This document shows, piece after piece, positions 1 to 5,130 of a stretch of 5,130 bases of DNA. A program made the translations under genes and the position numbers. The notes below the pieces were generated by a model that saw only the letters and a list, made by a program, of their open reading frames with translations, did no database searches and was not told where the DNA came from. Positions within the stretch are counted from its first letter, which is position 1. Every line of letters begins with the position of its first letter. The stretch is from Gammaproteobacteria bacterium (GTDB taxonomy: Bacteria; Pseudomonadota; Gammaproteobacteria; Competibacterales; Competibacteraceae), in assembly GCA_020047885.1 (NCBI GenBank), contig JAIFNF010000062.1, positions 1-5,130 of the forward strand, in the 5' to 3' direction.

Positions 1-142
1 CCCGGTCGCGCTCCGCAGGCGGGAGCTTGTCAGCAAGAATGGCGATAAAGATCAGATTGTCGATGCCGAGGACGATCTCCAAAACCACCAGAGTCGCCAG
101 ACCAATCCAGACCGTGGGATCAGCGATCCACTCCATTGCCAT
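1..142 (-). CDS. TerC-family integral membrane protein, N-terminal fragment (YoaE/YegH-like)
   Basis: The gene runs off the left edge, so only the first 47 residues are visible. They begin [20 protein letters not shown] and continue with a hydrophobic stretch containing LEIVLGIDN (residues 21-29) and the following [12 protein letters not shown]. The E-x(5)-DN signature inside the first membrane helix, followed by LADKLPP, is what I recall from the N-terminus of E. coli YoaE and YegH, which are TerC-domain inner-membrane proteins often carrying C-terminal CBS and CorC_HlyC domains. Whether this copy has those domains cannot be seen. TerC proteins have been linked to metal-ion (especially manganese) export, but the substrate here is unknown. 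The start at 142 is preferred over the ATG at 136 because GAGGAG lies at 154-159, 11 bases upstream. It overlaps the stop of a small ORF (TAATG), suggesting co-translation with the upstream genes. Confidence 0.88.
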   Translation of the reverse strand, partial: MAMEWIADPTVWIGLATLVVLEIVLGIDNLIFIAILADKLPPAERDR

Positions 143-216
143 TACCGCAATTGCTCCTCGAAATCTCCAGTGGCATCCGTTCGATCACTCGGGGAGAGGT
201 AGAGTTGATTGTTCAT
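142..216 (-). CDS. Candidate 24-aa small protein coupled to both neighbours
   Basis: A 24-codon frame starts [11 protein letters not shown] and ends FEEQLR followed by TAA. Its ATG overlaps the dehalogenase stop as ATGA, its stop overlaps the terC start as TAATG, and GGAAGG lies 4 bases upstream at 221-226. The frame therefore fills the gap between the two larger genes exactly. The peptide is hydrophilic and acidic toward its end, with no membrane segment or cysteine, and I recognise no family. It may be a real small protein. It may instead be a leader that only carries ribosomes from the dehalogenase to the terC site, or chance, because a 75-base open frame is not rare. What is seen is the exact fit of both junctions; translation is inferred. 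Confidence 0.4.
   Translation of the reverse strand: MNNQLYLSPSDRTDATGDFEEQLR
154..159 (-). promoter_or_regulatory. Ribosome binding site of the terC-family gene
   Basis: GAGGAG on the minus strand, 11 bases before the ATG at 142 and 17 bases before the alternative ATG at 136. The spacing favours the upstream start. The site lies inside the 24-codon small ORF. Confidence 0.55.
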
Positions 217-899
217 TCTGCCTTCCCGGCGAACCAGGCCGGCAATTCATCCAGCCGACTCACCACCACATCCGGTTCTACATCCCAGGGATCGAACACC
301 GCATCCGGCTGGCGCTTGACCCAAGCCGCCCGCAACCCGGATGTCTTGGCACCGATCACGTCCCAGGCATTGCTGGAGATCAGCCAGGTCTCGCTCGGCA
401 GGCGTTTGGTTCGCCGCGCCAGATAGGCGTAAACCTCTGGGTTGGGTTTAAATGTGCGCAGATCATCCACGCTGACCACATCCTCCAACAACGGCAACAC
501 GCCCGCGTTGGTCAACAGCGCCCGAATACTGGTCTCTACGCCATTGGAAAAGGCCACCTGCTGATGACCCTGGGCCTTAAGGGCATCCAGCGCCGCAGCG
601 ACTTCCTCAAACATGGGCAGATAGAGATAAGTTTCCATCAGTCGATCCTGATCGGACTCCGGTAACTCGCAACCCAGCGCCTTCTGGGTATAGAGCAAGG
701 CCTGGCGGGTACACACATCAAAATTCGCATAGCGGCGCATCAAGCCGCGCCGGAACGAATATTCCAGTTGCTTAGTTCGCCACAGCGCTGCAAATGCAAC
801 CGCATGTTCGCCGACCAACATCCGCAAGGGTTCCGCCAGCGCCAGTGGATCGACCAGGGTCCCGTAAACATCGAATCCTAAAGCATACGTTTTTTCCAC
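213..899 (-). CDS. (S)-2-haloacid dehalogenase (haloacid dehalogenase type II, HAD superfamily)
   Basis: This 228-residue soluble enzyme is predicted to convert L-2-haloalkanoic acids into D-2-hydroxy acids by hydrolysis (EC 3.8.1.2 type). All the residues I recall as functional in the Pseudomonas L-DEX enzyme sit here at the same numbers: nucleophile D10 in FDVYGTLVD, T14, R41, S118-N119 in FSNG, K151 in FKPNPEVY, Y157, S175, N177 and D180 in SSNAWD. The pocket residues Y12, L45, F60 and W179 are also kept, but position 42 is Thr where L-DEX has Gln. The length is normal for the family (about 220-235), so the gene is complete. It starts with GTG at 899, supported by GGAG at 906-909 with a 6-base spacer. 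Its stop overlaps a small ORF leading into a terC-family gene. The actual substrate may be a natural haloacid or another small 2-substituted acid; the sequence cannot settle that. Confidence 0.93.
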   Translation of the reverse strand: MEKTYALGFDVYGTLVDPLALAEPLRMLVGEHAVAFAALWRTKQLEYSFRRGLMRRYANFDVCTRQALLYTQKALGCELPESDQDRLMETYLYLPMFEEVAAALDALKAQGHQQVAFSNGVETSIRALLTNAGVLPLLEDVVSVDDLRTFKPNPEVYAYLARRTKRLPSETWLISSNAWDVIGAKTSGLRAAWVKRQPDAVFDPWDVEPDVVVSRLDELPAWFAGKAE

Positions 900-905
900 A
901 ATGAA

Positions 906-910
906 CTCCG
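906..910 (-). promoter_or_regulatory. Ribosome binding site deciding the GTG start of the dehalogenase
   Basis: CGGAG on the minus strand with GGAG 6 bases before the GTG at 899. The match and spacing support the non-ATG start, which also places the catalytic aspartate at residue 10 as in the reference enzymes. Confidence 0.7.
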
Positions 911-966
911 TTGTAACAAAGACTCTTTAGAAACCAGTAATTTCAATACATTCCCCGAAACATCTT

Positions 967-1011
967 GATCGCTGTGATCTTTGTCATCTGCGCCATCTGC
1001 GCCATCTACGG
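967..1011. repeat. Degenerate 9-bp tandem repeat, five units
   Basis: On the plus strand five consecutive 9-base units begin at 967, 976, 985, 994 and 1003, each starting with GATC or CATC. The third and fourth units are identical (CATCTGCGC) and the others diverge from it. ATC therefore recurs exactly every 9 bases. On the minus strand this reads as iterated CGCAGATGG-like units starting directly after the DUF4124 stop codon. The array lies in the gap upstream of the dehalogenase gene. It resembles the CACAGATTA-type 9-bp arrays that I recall as dispersed intergenic elements in many bacterial genomes, but that link is from memory. Function is unknown. Confidence 0.65.
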
Positions 1012-1012
1012 A

Positions 1013-1648
1013 TCACCGACCGCGAAAGCCTCCCTGAATGTCCGGAGCGGGCTTAAACGGGGGATGCGGTTTAACCAGAGGTTCGGGAGGGCGTGGCATC
1101 GGCATCGGCGTTGGTAAGGGCAGGAGACCCGGCAGGGGAGCCGGCCTGGATTTATGGCAAGCAGGCCAGGGTCGACAGGGCGGCGGATCTGGCGGTCCGG
1201 GGGGATAGGGCGGATCAGGATAGAACGGTGGGTAACCGATAATGACACTGTCCCGGTCATTGGTAGGCGGAGGTTGCTGCTGTTGCTGAATCTGCTGGTT
1301 CAGCAGTGTATTCTCCAGCGCCTTATTCTGGAGTTCCAGATCACGAATCGCTTGGTCCTGACGGGCCTGCTCGGCGGCCTGGCGCTCGCGAGCCATGTGT
1401 TCGGACAGGGCTTTAATGCGGGCGATTTCCGCATCGGCATCCGGATTGGATGGTTGTGCTGGTGGGGGCGGCGCAATCTCCAGCGCCTGTACGCCCGGCG
1501 CATCCCCCGGTTTTTGCTGACTGTAATGCACTTGGCCGCTGGCGTCAGTCCATTTATAGACTTGTTGGGCCTGCACAACGCCGCTCAACCCCATATATGC
1601 CGCTAACAGGGGAATCAGTCGCTTGAGGTTCATGCTAGAATTGCTCAT
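1013..1648 (-). CDS. DUF4124 domain-containing secreted protein with coiled-coil and proline-rich tail
   Basis: A 211-residue protein of unknown function, predicted to be exported to the periplasm or envelope. In order: a signal peptide (basic NLKR, hydrophobic core, likely cleavage after VQA at residue 27); a DUF4124 domain from about residue 28, recognised by QVYKWTDASGQVHYSQQKP; a short proline spacer (60-66); a charged, glutamine-rich helix likely to form a coiled coil (about 72-125), ending in QQIQQQQQ; and a tail (126-211) in which 33 of 86 residues are proline, with two cysteines at 158 and 164. DUF4124 is common in proteobacterial envelope proteins and is of uncharacterised function. 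The start is uncertain: ATG at 1648 and ATG at 1633 (MNLKR) are both possible, neither has a strong ribosome site, and the second gives the more usual signal peptide. The gene is divergent from uppP with only 29 bases between the starts. Confidence 0.85.
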   Translation of the reverse strand: MSNSSMNLKRLIPLLAAYMGLSGVVQAQQVYKWTDASGQVHYSQQKPGDAPGVQALEIAPPPPAQPSNPDADAEIARIKALSEHMARERQAAEQARQDQAIRDLELQNKALENTLLNQQIQQQQQPPPTNDRDSVIIGYPPFYPDPPYPPGPPDPPPCRPWPACHKSRPAPLPGLLPLPTPMPMPRPPEPLVKPHPPFKPAPDIQGGFRGR

Positions 1649-1666
1649 TTTTCGGGCTACAATTTG

Positions 1667-1672
1667 AAGGAG
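1667..1672 (+). promoter_or_regulatory. Ribosome binding site deciding the TTG start of uppP
   Basis: AAGGAG lies 5 bases upstream of the TTG at 1678. There is no ATG nearby in this frame, and the resulting N-terminus (MDILLIIKAF) matches the usual start of the family. Confidence 0.8.
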
Positions 1673-1677
1673 CGCCC

Positions 1678-2502
1678 TTGGATATCCTTTTAATTATCAA
1701 GGCTTTTATTTTGGGTTTAGTGGAAGCGGCTTCAGAATTTCTGCCCATTTCCAGCACCGGCCATTTGATTATTGTAGGCGATTTTCTGAATTTTACCGGG
1801 CCGCGTGCTGAAGCCTTTGAAATTTTCATCCAGCTCGGCGCTATTTTGGCGGTGGTTTGGGTCTACCGGGAGCGATTGCTCGACATCGCTATCAACCTCG
1901 ATTGGGATCGAAAGGCGCAGCGGCTCCTTTTGAATTTGGCCATTGCCTTCGTCCCTGCCGCGATTTTAGGTTTATGGCTTCACAATTATATTACTGAGTA
2001 TTTATTCAATCCGGTCACCGTCGCTGGCGCATTAGTGGTCGGCGGCATCGCCATTTTGTTGATTGAGCGCTATGCGAAAACCGGTCGGGTACAGGCGGTG
2101 GATGAGATGAACTGGAAAGACGCCCTAGTGGTAGGTATTGCGCAAAGTGTGGCGCTGTTTCCCGGCATGTCGCGTTCCGGAGCCACGATTATGGGAGGCA
2201 TGTTAAGTGGCATGTCGCGGTTTGCGGCAACCGAGTTTTCATTTTTTCTGGCTATTCCCACCATGTTCGCGGCGTCCTTTTACAGCCTGTACAAGGAATG
2301 GCATCTGCTCACCGTAGCGGATATACCGATCTTTGCGGTCGGCTTTATCGCCGCCTTCTTTGGTGGATTAGTGATCGTGCGCTTCCTGTTGGCATATGTG
2401 GGTCAACACAGTTTCGCGCCGTTCGCCTGGTACCGGATCATCTTTGGTGTATTGCTACTGGCGTATTTCCATTACCATCCGTGGACCGGCGGCGCGGGGT
2501 AG
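1678..2502 (+). CDS. uppP: Undecaprenyl-diphosphate phosphatase UppP (BacA family)
   Basis: This 274-residue inner-membrane enzyme removes a phosphate from undecaprenyl diphosphate, regenerating the lipid carrier for peptidoglycan and other surface polymers. Extra copies give bacitracin resistance. Both signatures are visible: E16 and E20 followed by FLPISSTGHL (residues 21-30), and FPGMSRSGATIMGG (161-174) with R166, followed by ATEFSFFLAIP (184-194). Several hydrophobic segments span the rest, and the length equals that of the E. coli protein (about 273). The first motif reads EAASE where EGLTE is the commoner form; the acidic residues are kept. Translation begins with TTG. The first 60 bases are only about 33% GC, far below the downstream genes. 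cbiG follows after 9 bases, so uppP appears to head a transcript with two cobalamin genes. No convincing promoter was found in the 29-base gap to the divergent gene; it probably lies inside that gene's 5' end. Confidence 0.97.
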   Translation: MDILLIIKAFILGLVEAASEFLPISSTGHLIIVGDFLNFTGPRAEAFEIFIQLGAILAVVWVYRERLLDIAINLDWDRKAQRLLLNLAIAFVPAAILGLWLHNYITEYLFNPVTVAGALVVGGIAILLIERYAKTGRVQAVDEMNWKDALVVGIAQSVALFPGMSRSGATIMGGMLSGMSRFAATEFSFFLAIPTMFAASFYSLYKEWHLLTVADIPIFAVGFIAAFFGGLVIVRFLLAYVGQHSFAPFAWYRIIFGVLLLAYFHYHPWTGGAG

Positions 2503-2511
2503 CTATTACCC

Positions 2512-3321
2512 ATGCCCCCCGTCACGATCATCAGCCTGACTGACCCCGGTCAAGCGCTGGCAGAACGGTTGCGAACCCTGTTGCCGGACGCTGAACATCT
2601 GCATCGACCTCAGCCGTTTCAGGACACGGTGCACGAGCGCTTTCAGGCGGGTCACCGACTGATTCTGCTGTGCGCGGTCGGTATTGCGGTGCGCACGCTT
2701 GCCCCGGCGCTGCGCGACAAATATCAGGATCCGGCGGTGCTCATCCTGGATGAGCATGGCCGGTTTGTCGTGCCGATCCTGTCCGGCCACGAAGGGGGTG
2801 CTAACGAATGGGCACGCCAGGTCGCTGAATTTCTGGGCGCGCAGCCGGTCATCACCGGCGCACAACGCTATACGCATCCGCTGCTGATCGCTGGTCTGGG
2901 CTGCAATCGCGGCTGTCTGCTGGAACCGTTACTGGCGCTGCTGGATGACACGCTGAACCGCCATGGTCTCCAACGGAGCGACCTGCATGGGTTGGCGAGC
3001 ATTGAATTGAAAAAGGATGAACCCGGCTTGCAGCAACTGGCGGGCATACTGAACGTGCCGATAAGCTTCTACCCCGCCGAGCGATTGCGGGACTATGGCG
3101 ACCGGTTGAGCCGCAAGTCAGACATTGTGTTCCGCGAAACCGGCTGTTACGGCGTGGCGGAAGCGGCAGCGCTGGCGTATGCCGAAGAACTGGCTCATCA
3201 CGACTACCGGGCGGAACTGTTGATCCCCAAGCAGAAAAACGCGGATGCCACACTGGCCATCGCCCGAATTTACGGCAATCGCGACGTTGCCCTCACCCCT
3301 ATCATTTCAGGAACGCCATGA
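2512..3321 (+). CDS. cbiG: Cobalt-precorrin 5A hydrolase CbiG, compact form without middle domain
   Basis: CbiG opens the delta-lactone ring of cobalt-precorrin-5A and releases the C20 carbon as acetaldehyde, in the anaerobic (early cobalt insertion) cobalamin route (EC 3.7.1.12). The N-terminal CbiG domain is clear at about residues 50-116: CAVGIAVRTLAP, DPAVLILDEHG, LSGHEGGANEWA and PVITGA. The C-terminal CobE/CbiG_C domain follows almost at once from about 123: GLGCNRG (128-134), KKDEPGLQQLA (167-177), RETGCYGVAEAAAL (208-221) and a final ATLAIAR strand. Three-domain CbiG proteins such as the Salmonella one are roughly 350 residues; at 269 this copy lacks the middle region but has no frameshift. 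The ATG at 2512 has only a weak GGGG about 12 bases upstream, so translation may depend on coupling from uppP. The stop overlaps the cbiH start by four bases. Confidence 0.93.
   Translation: MPPVTIISLTDPGQALAERLRTLLPDAEHLHRPQPFQDTVHERFQAGHRLILLCAVGIAVRTLAPALRDKYQDPAVLILDEHGRFVVPILSGHEGGANEWARQVAEFLGAQPVITGAQRYTHPLLIAGLGCNRGCLLEPLLALLDDTLNRHGLQRSDLHGLASIELKKDEPGLQQLAGILNVPISFYPAERLRDYGDRLSRKSDIVFRETGCYGVAEAAALAYAEELAHHDYRAELLIPKQKNADATLAIARIYGNRDVALTPIISGTP
3309..3313 (+). promoter_or_regulatory. Ribosome binding site of cbiH
   Basis: AGGAA lies 4 bases before the ATG at 3318, inside the last codons of cbiG. Together with the ATGA overlap this fixes the start and points to coupled translation. 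Confidence 0.65.
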
Positions 3322-4082
3322 ACCGCCTGTACATTATCGGAGCCGGCCCCGGTGGGCTGGACTACCTCTGCCCAGCCGCCCGCACCGCGCTGGAATCCTG
3401 CACCGACCTGGCCGGCCACGGCCTGTACCTGAATCTGCTGGGCGAACTTGCTAACGGCAAGACCCGCCACAAAACGCCAATGGGGGAGGAACTGGCCCGC
3501 GCTACGCTGGCGCTCGATCTGGCCGCCAATGGCCGCACCACTGCCCTGGTATCCAGTGGCGACGCCGGTATTTACGGCATGGCGACGGTGGTCTTTGAAC
3601 TGCTGGCTCGTAAACCGAAGCCGGAATGGGCCACCGTCGAAATTGAAGTGATTCCCGGCATCTCCGCCATGCAAGCCGCGGCAGCACGGGTCGGAGCACC
3701 CCTGGCTCACGATTTCTGCGTCATCTCCCTGTCCGATCTGCTGACCCCGTGGGAACTGATCGCCAAACGCATCGACCTAGCCGGTCAAGGCGACTTCGCG
3801 ATTGCGTTCTATAACGCCGTTTCCAACAAACGCTCCTGGCAGTTGCTGGAAGCTCGGCAAACCCTGCTGCGCTACCGTCAACCCGAGACGCCAGTGATCG
3901 TCGCCTTCAACGTCACCCGCAAGGGCGAGCAACTCACCGTCACCACCTTGGGCGAACTCGACCCGGAACCGCTGAACATGCTGTCGCTGGTGCTGGTGGG
4001 CAATAGCGAAACCCGGCGTATCGGCCCATGGGTTTACACCCCACGCGGTTATCACGCCAAGCCGGAACTGGCCGGAACCTGA
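3318..4082 (+). CDS. cbiH: Precorrin-3B / cobalt-factor III C17-methyltransferase (CbiH/CobJ)
   Basis: This 254-residue cytoplasmic enzyme uses S-adenosylmethionine to methylate C17 and drive the ring contraction of the corrin macrocycle. It belongs to the tetrapyrrole methylase fold. Visible motifs are the N-terminal glycine-rich LYIIGAGPGGLDYL (4-17), the SAM-binding loop SSGDAGIYGMA (79-89), VIPGISAMQAAAARVGAPL (111-129), and the subfamily-specific HDFCVISLSDLLTPW (131-145) followed by FYNAVSNKR (164-172). The length is typical for single-domain members, with no fused CbiG or CobK part. CobJ (aerobic) and CbiH (anaerobic) are hard to tell apart by sequence; cbiG directly upstream favours the CbiH role. 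Positions 31-38 read LAGHGLYL where I would expect something like VGYxxYL, a mild variation. Only one base separates its stop from that of the convergent namZ-like gene. Confidence 0.95.
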   Translation: MNRLYIIGAGPGGLDYLCPAARTALESCTDLAGHGLYLNLLGELANGKTRHKTPMGEELARATLALDLAANGRTTALVSSGDAGIYGMATVVFELLARKPKPEWATVEIEVIPGISAMQAAAARVGAPLAHDFCVISLSDLLTPWELIAKRIDLAGQGDFAIAFYNAVSNKRSWQLLEARQTLLRYRQPETPVIVAFNVTRKGEQLTVTTLGELDPEPLNMLSLVLVGNSETRRIGPWVYTPRGYHAKPELAGT

Positions 4083-4083
4083 A

Positions 4084-5130
4084 TCAGTACAGGAACGCCT
4101 CTTGGCGAATCGTTTCAAAGGCGCTCCGCTCCTGCGCCCACTGATCCGCCAGTTCGATCAAATCCGCATTGGCGTCCAGCGCCAGGCGCAACTGATCGTC
4201 GCCGGCCAGCAGATCAATCGCTGGAATCAGATCGACAAACTCATACGGCTTGGCGCGCCAGGCGAACGTCTCCGGAGCCACTTGTTTTACACACTGCAAA
4301 AACGTGATGCCCGTGATCATCGAATCAAACGTTTGGCGGTCGGTCACATGGATTTGCACACCGCCACACGTTTTCCCAGCGTGTTTCTGAAACAGCGGGC
4401 GGAAATACAGCGGTCGAAATTGGCACCCCGGCAACTGTCGCCCGTTCATCGCCTCGGCCAGCGCTTCCGCATCCACACCCGGCGCACCGGCCACTTCAAA
4501 GGGTCGACAGGTGCCCCGCCCCTCGGAAAGTTCGGTCGCCTCCACCAGACACATGCCGGGGTACACCAGGGCGGTGTCTATCGTGGGCATATTCGGTGAG
4601 GGATAAATCCAGGGCAGGCCGGTCTCGTTAAAATACATCGCACGCGCCCAACCGCGCATCGGTAACACATGCAGTTCACAGTCTACGCCCCGCCGACTTT
4701 GCAGATAGCGGGCGATTTCCCCGGCGGTCAGACCGTGTCGATTCGGCAACGGATCAAGCCCGACGAACGATTCAAACCCCGGCTTGATCAGATTGCCCTC
4801 GGTAGTCATGCCGTTGAGCGGGTTGGGTCGGTCACACACCAACACCCGTAACCCGATTTTGCCCGCGGCCTGCATACACAGCGCCATCGTCCAGATGAAG
4901 GTGTAATAACGAGCACCGACATCCTGCAGGTCGATCACCAGCGCATCGAGCCCCCGCAGATACTTACGGCGGGGTGTCAGACTGGCAAAGGTCGCGCCGT
5001 ACAGGCTATACACGGGCACCTTGAAACGCGGATCAATCGGGAGATCAGCGACCCGCTCCATATCTTGAGCTTCACCACGGGCACCATGTTCCGGGCCAAA
5101 AATTGCCGCGATTTTCGCGCCAGCGGCCGA
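4084..5130 (-). CDS. namZ: DUF1343 / NamZ-type exo-beta-N-acetylmuramidase, 5' end cut by window
   Basis: The frame is open to the right edge, so the ATG at 5061 is internal; 348 residues are visible and perhaps 50-60 N-terminal ones are missing. The extension matters because it contains the family motif FGPEHGARGEAQ (visible residues 11-22). Further DUF1343 signatures follow: VYSLYG, DLQDVGARYYTF, DRPNPLNG, RHGLTAGEIA, TGLPWIYPSPNMP, ALVYPG and ELSEGRGTCRPFE-x-AGAP. The Bacillus subtilis NamZ founding member of this family (CAZy GH171) removes N-acetylmuramic acid from the non-reducing ends of peptidoglycan fragments, so a role in wall turnover or muropeptide salvage is inferred. Whether it is exported cannot be judged, because the N-terminus lies outside the window. 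The PFE-x-x-GAP motif is followed by Gly where Trp is common. No murQ, anmK or nagZ gene is visible nearby. Confidence 0.92.
   Translation of the reverse strand, partial: SAAGAKIAAIFGPEHGARGEAQDMERVADLPIDPRFKVPVYSLYGATFASLTPRRKYLRGLDALVIDLQDVGARYYTFIWTMALCMQAAGKIGLRVLVCDRPNPLNGMTTEGNLIKPGFESFVGLDPLPNRHGLTAGEIARYLQSRRGVDCELHVLPMRGWARAMYFNETGLPWIYPSPNMPTIDTALVYPGMCLVEATELSEGRGTCRPFEVAGAPGVDAEALAEAMNGRQLPGCQFRPLYFRPLFQKHAGKTCGGVQIHVTDRQTFDSMITGITFLQCVKQVAPETFAWRAKPYEFVDLIPAIDLLAGDDQLRLALDANADLIELADQWAQERSAFETIRQEAFLY

Noticed and set aside
27..665. Long plus-strand open frame antisense to the dehalogenase.
   Set aside because: It lies opposite the dehalogenase and terC genes, both clearly recognisable families, and shows no protein motif of its own.
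900..960. AT-rich stretch with TTGAAA on the minus strand as a possible promoter for the dehalogenase.
   Set aside because: No -10-like hexamer lies 16-18 bases downstream of TTGAAA, so I could not support a specific promoter, although the low GC (about 35%) makes one plausible.
973..988. A TGTGA-N6-TCATC sequence resembling a CRP site upstream of the dehalogenase.
   Set aside because: Only one half-site matches the consensus, and the spacing follows from the 9-bp repeat; no promoter could be placed relative to it.
943..1005. A 20-codon minus-strand frame starting MAQMAQMTK inside the 9-bp array.
   Set aside because: The ATGs arise from the repeat units themselves, no ribosome site precedes them, and the content is explained by the periodic DNA.
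1154..1606. Plus-strand open frame of 150 codons antisense to the DUF4124 gene.
   Set aside because: Its reading frame is a by-product of the proline- and glutamine-rich coding strand; the minus-strand product has a recognisable signal peptide and domain.
1658..1663. TACAAT just before uppP as a -10 box.
   Set aside because: A start of transcription from it would fall on or past the ribosome binding site at 1667-1672, and there is no acceptable -35 at the right distance.
4102..4599. Plus-strand open frame of 165 codons opposite the namZ-like gene.
   Set aside because: The opposite strand carries many conserved DUF1343 motifs throughout, and this frame has no recognisable domain.
5059..5061. 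ATG at 5061 as the start of the namZ-like gene.
   Set aside because: The same frame continues to the window edge and encodes the family motif FGPEHGARG, so the true start is outside the window.

Overview
The window looks like ordinary chromosomal DNA from a Gram-negative proteobacterium, most likely a gammaproteobacterium. Three things suggest this: a DUF4124 envelope protein with a signal peptide, a YoaE/YegH-like TerC protein, and clear Shine-Dalgarno sites in front of most genes. Most of the coding DNA is GC-rich (a sampled 60-base stretch of cbiG is about 62% GC). I cannot name a genus from the sequence. No transposase, tRNA, rRNA, CRISPR array or phage gene is visible.

Left block, minus strand, read from right to left: a secreted DUF4124 protein with a coiled-coil and a proline-rich tail (1013-1648), a 113-base AT-rich gap carrying a degenerate 9-bp tandem repeat, an L-2-haloacid dehalogenase with a full set of active-site residues (213-899, GTG start), a candidate 24-codon small gene (142-216), and the first 47 codons of a TerC-family membrane protein that leaves the window (1-142). 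The dehalogenase, small ORF and terC are joined by ATGA and TAATG overlaps, so they look translationally coupled.

Middle block, plus strand: uppP (undecaprenyl-diphosphate phosphatase, TTG start), then after 9 bases cbiG, then with an ATGA overlap cbiH/cobJ. The spacing indicates one operon. CbiH and CbiG act close together in the anaerobic branch of cobalamin synthesis: CbiH contracts the ring and forms the delta-lactone, and CbiG later opens that lactone. The CbiG here is a short two-domain form without the usual middle region. UppP serves cell-wall lipid carrier recycling and has no obvious link to cobalamin.

Right block, minus strand: the C-terminal 348 residues of a DUF1343/NamZ-type exo-beta-N-acetylmuramidase (4084 to the window edge). 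It converges with cbiH, with a single base between the two stop codons.

I do not see a clearly new multi-gene system. The observations most worth a second look are the coupled 24-codon ORF, the 9-bp periodic array upstream of the dehalogenase, and the compact CbiG.
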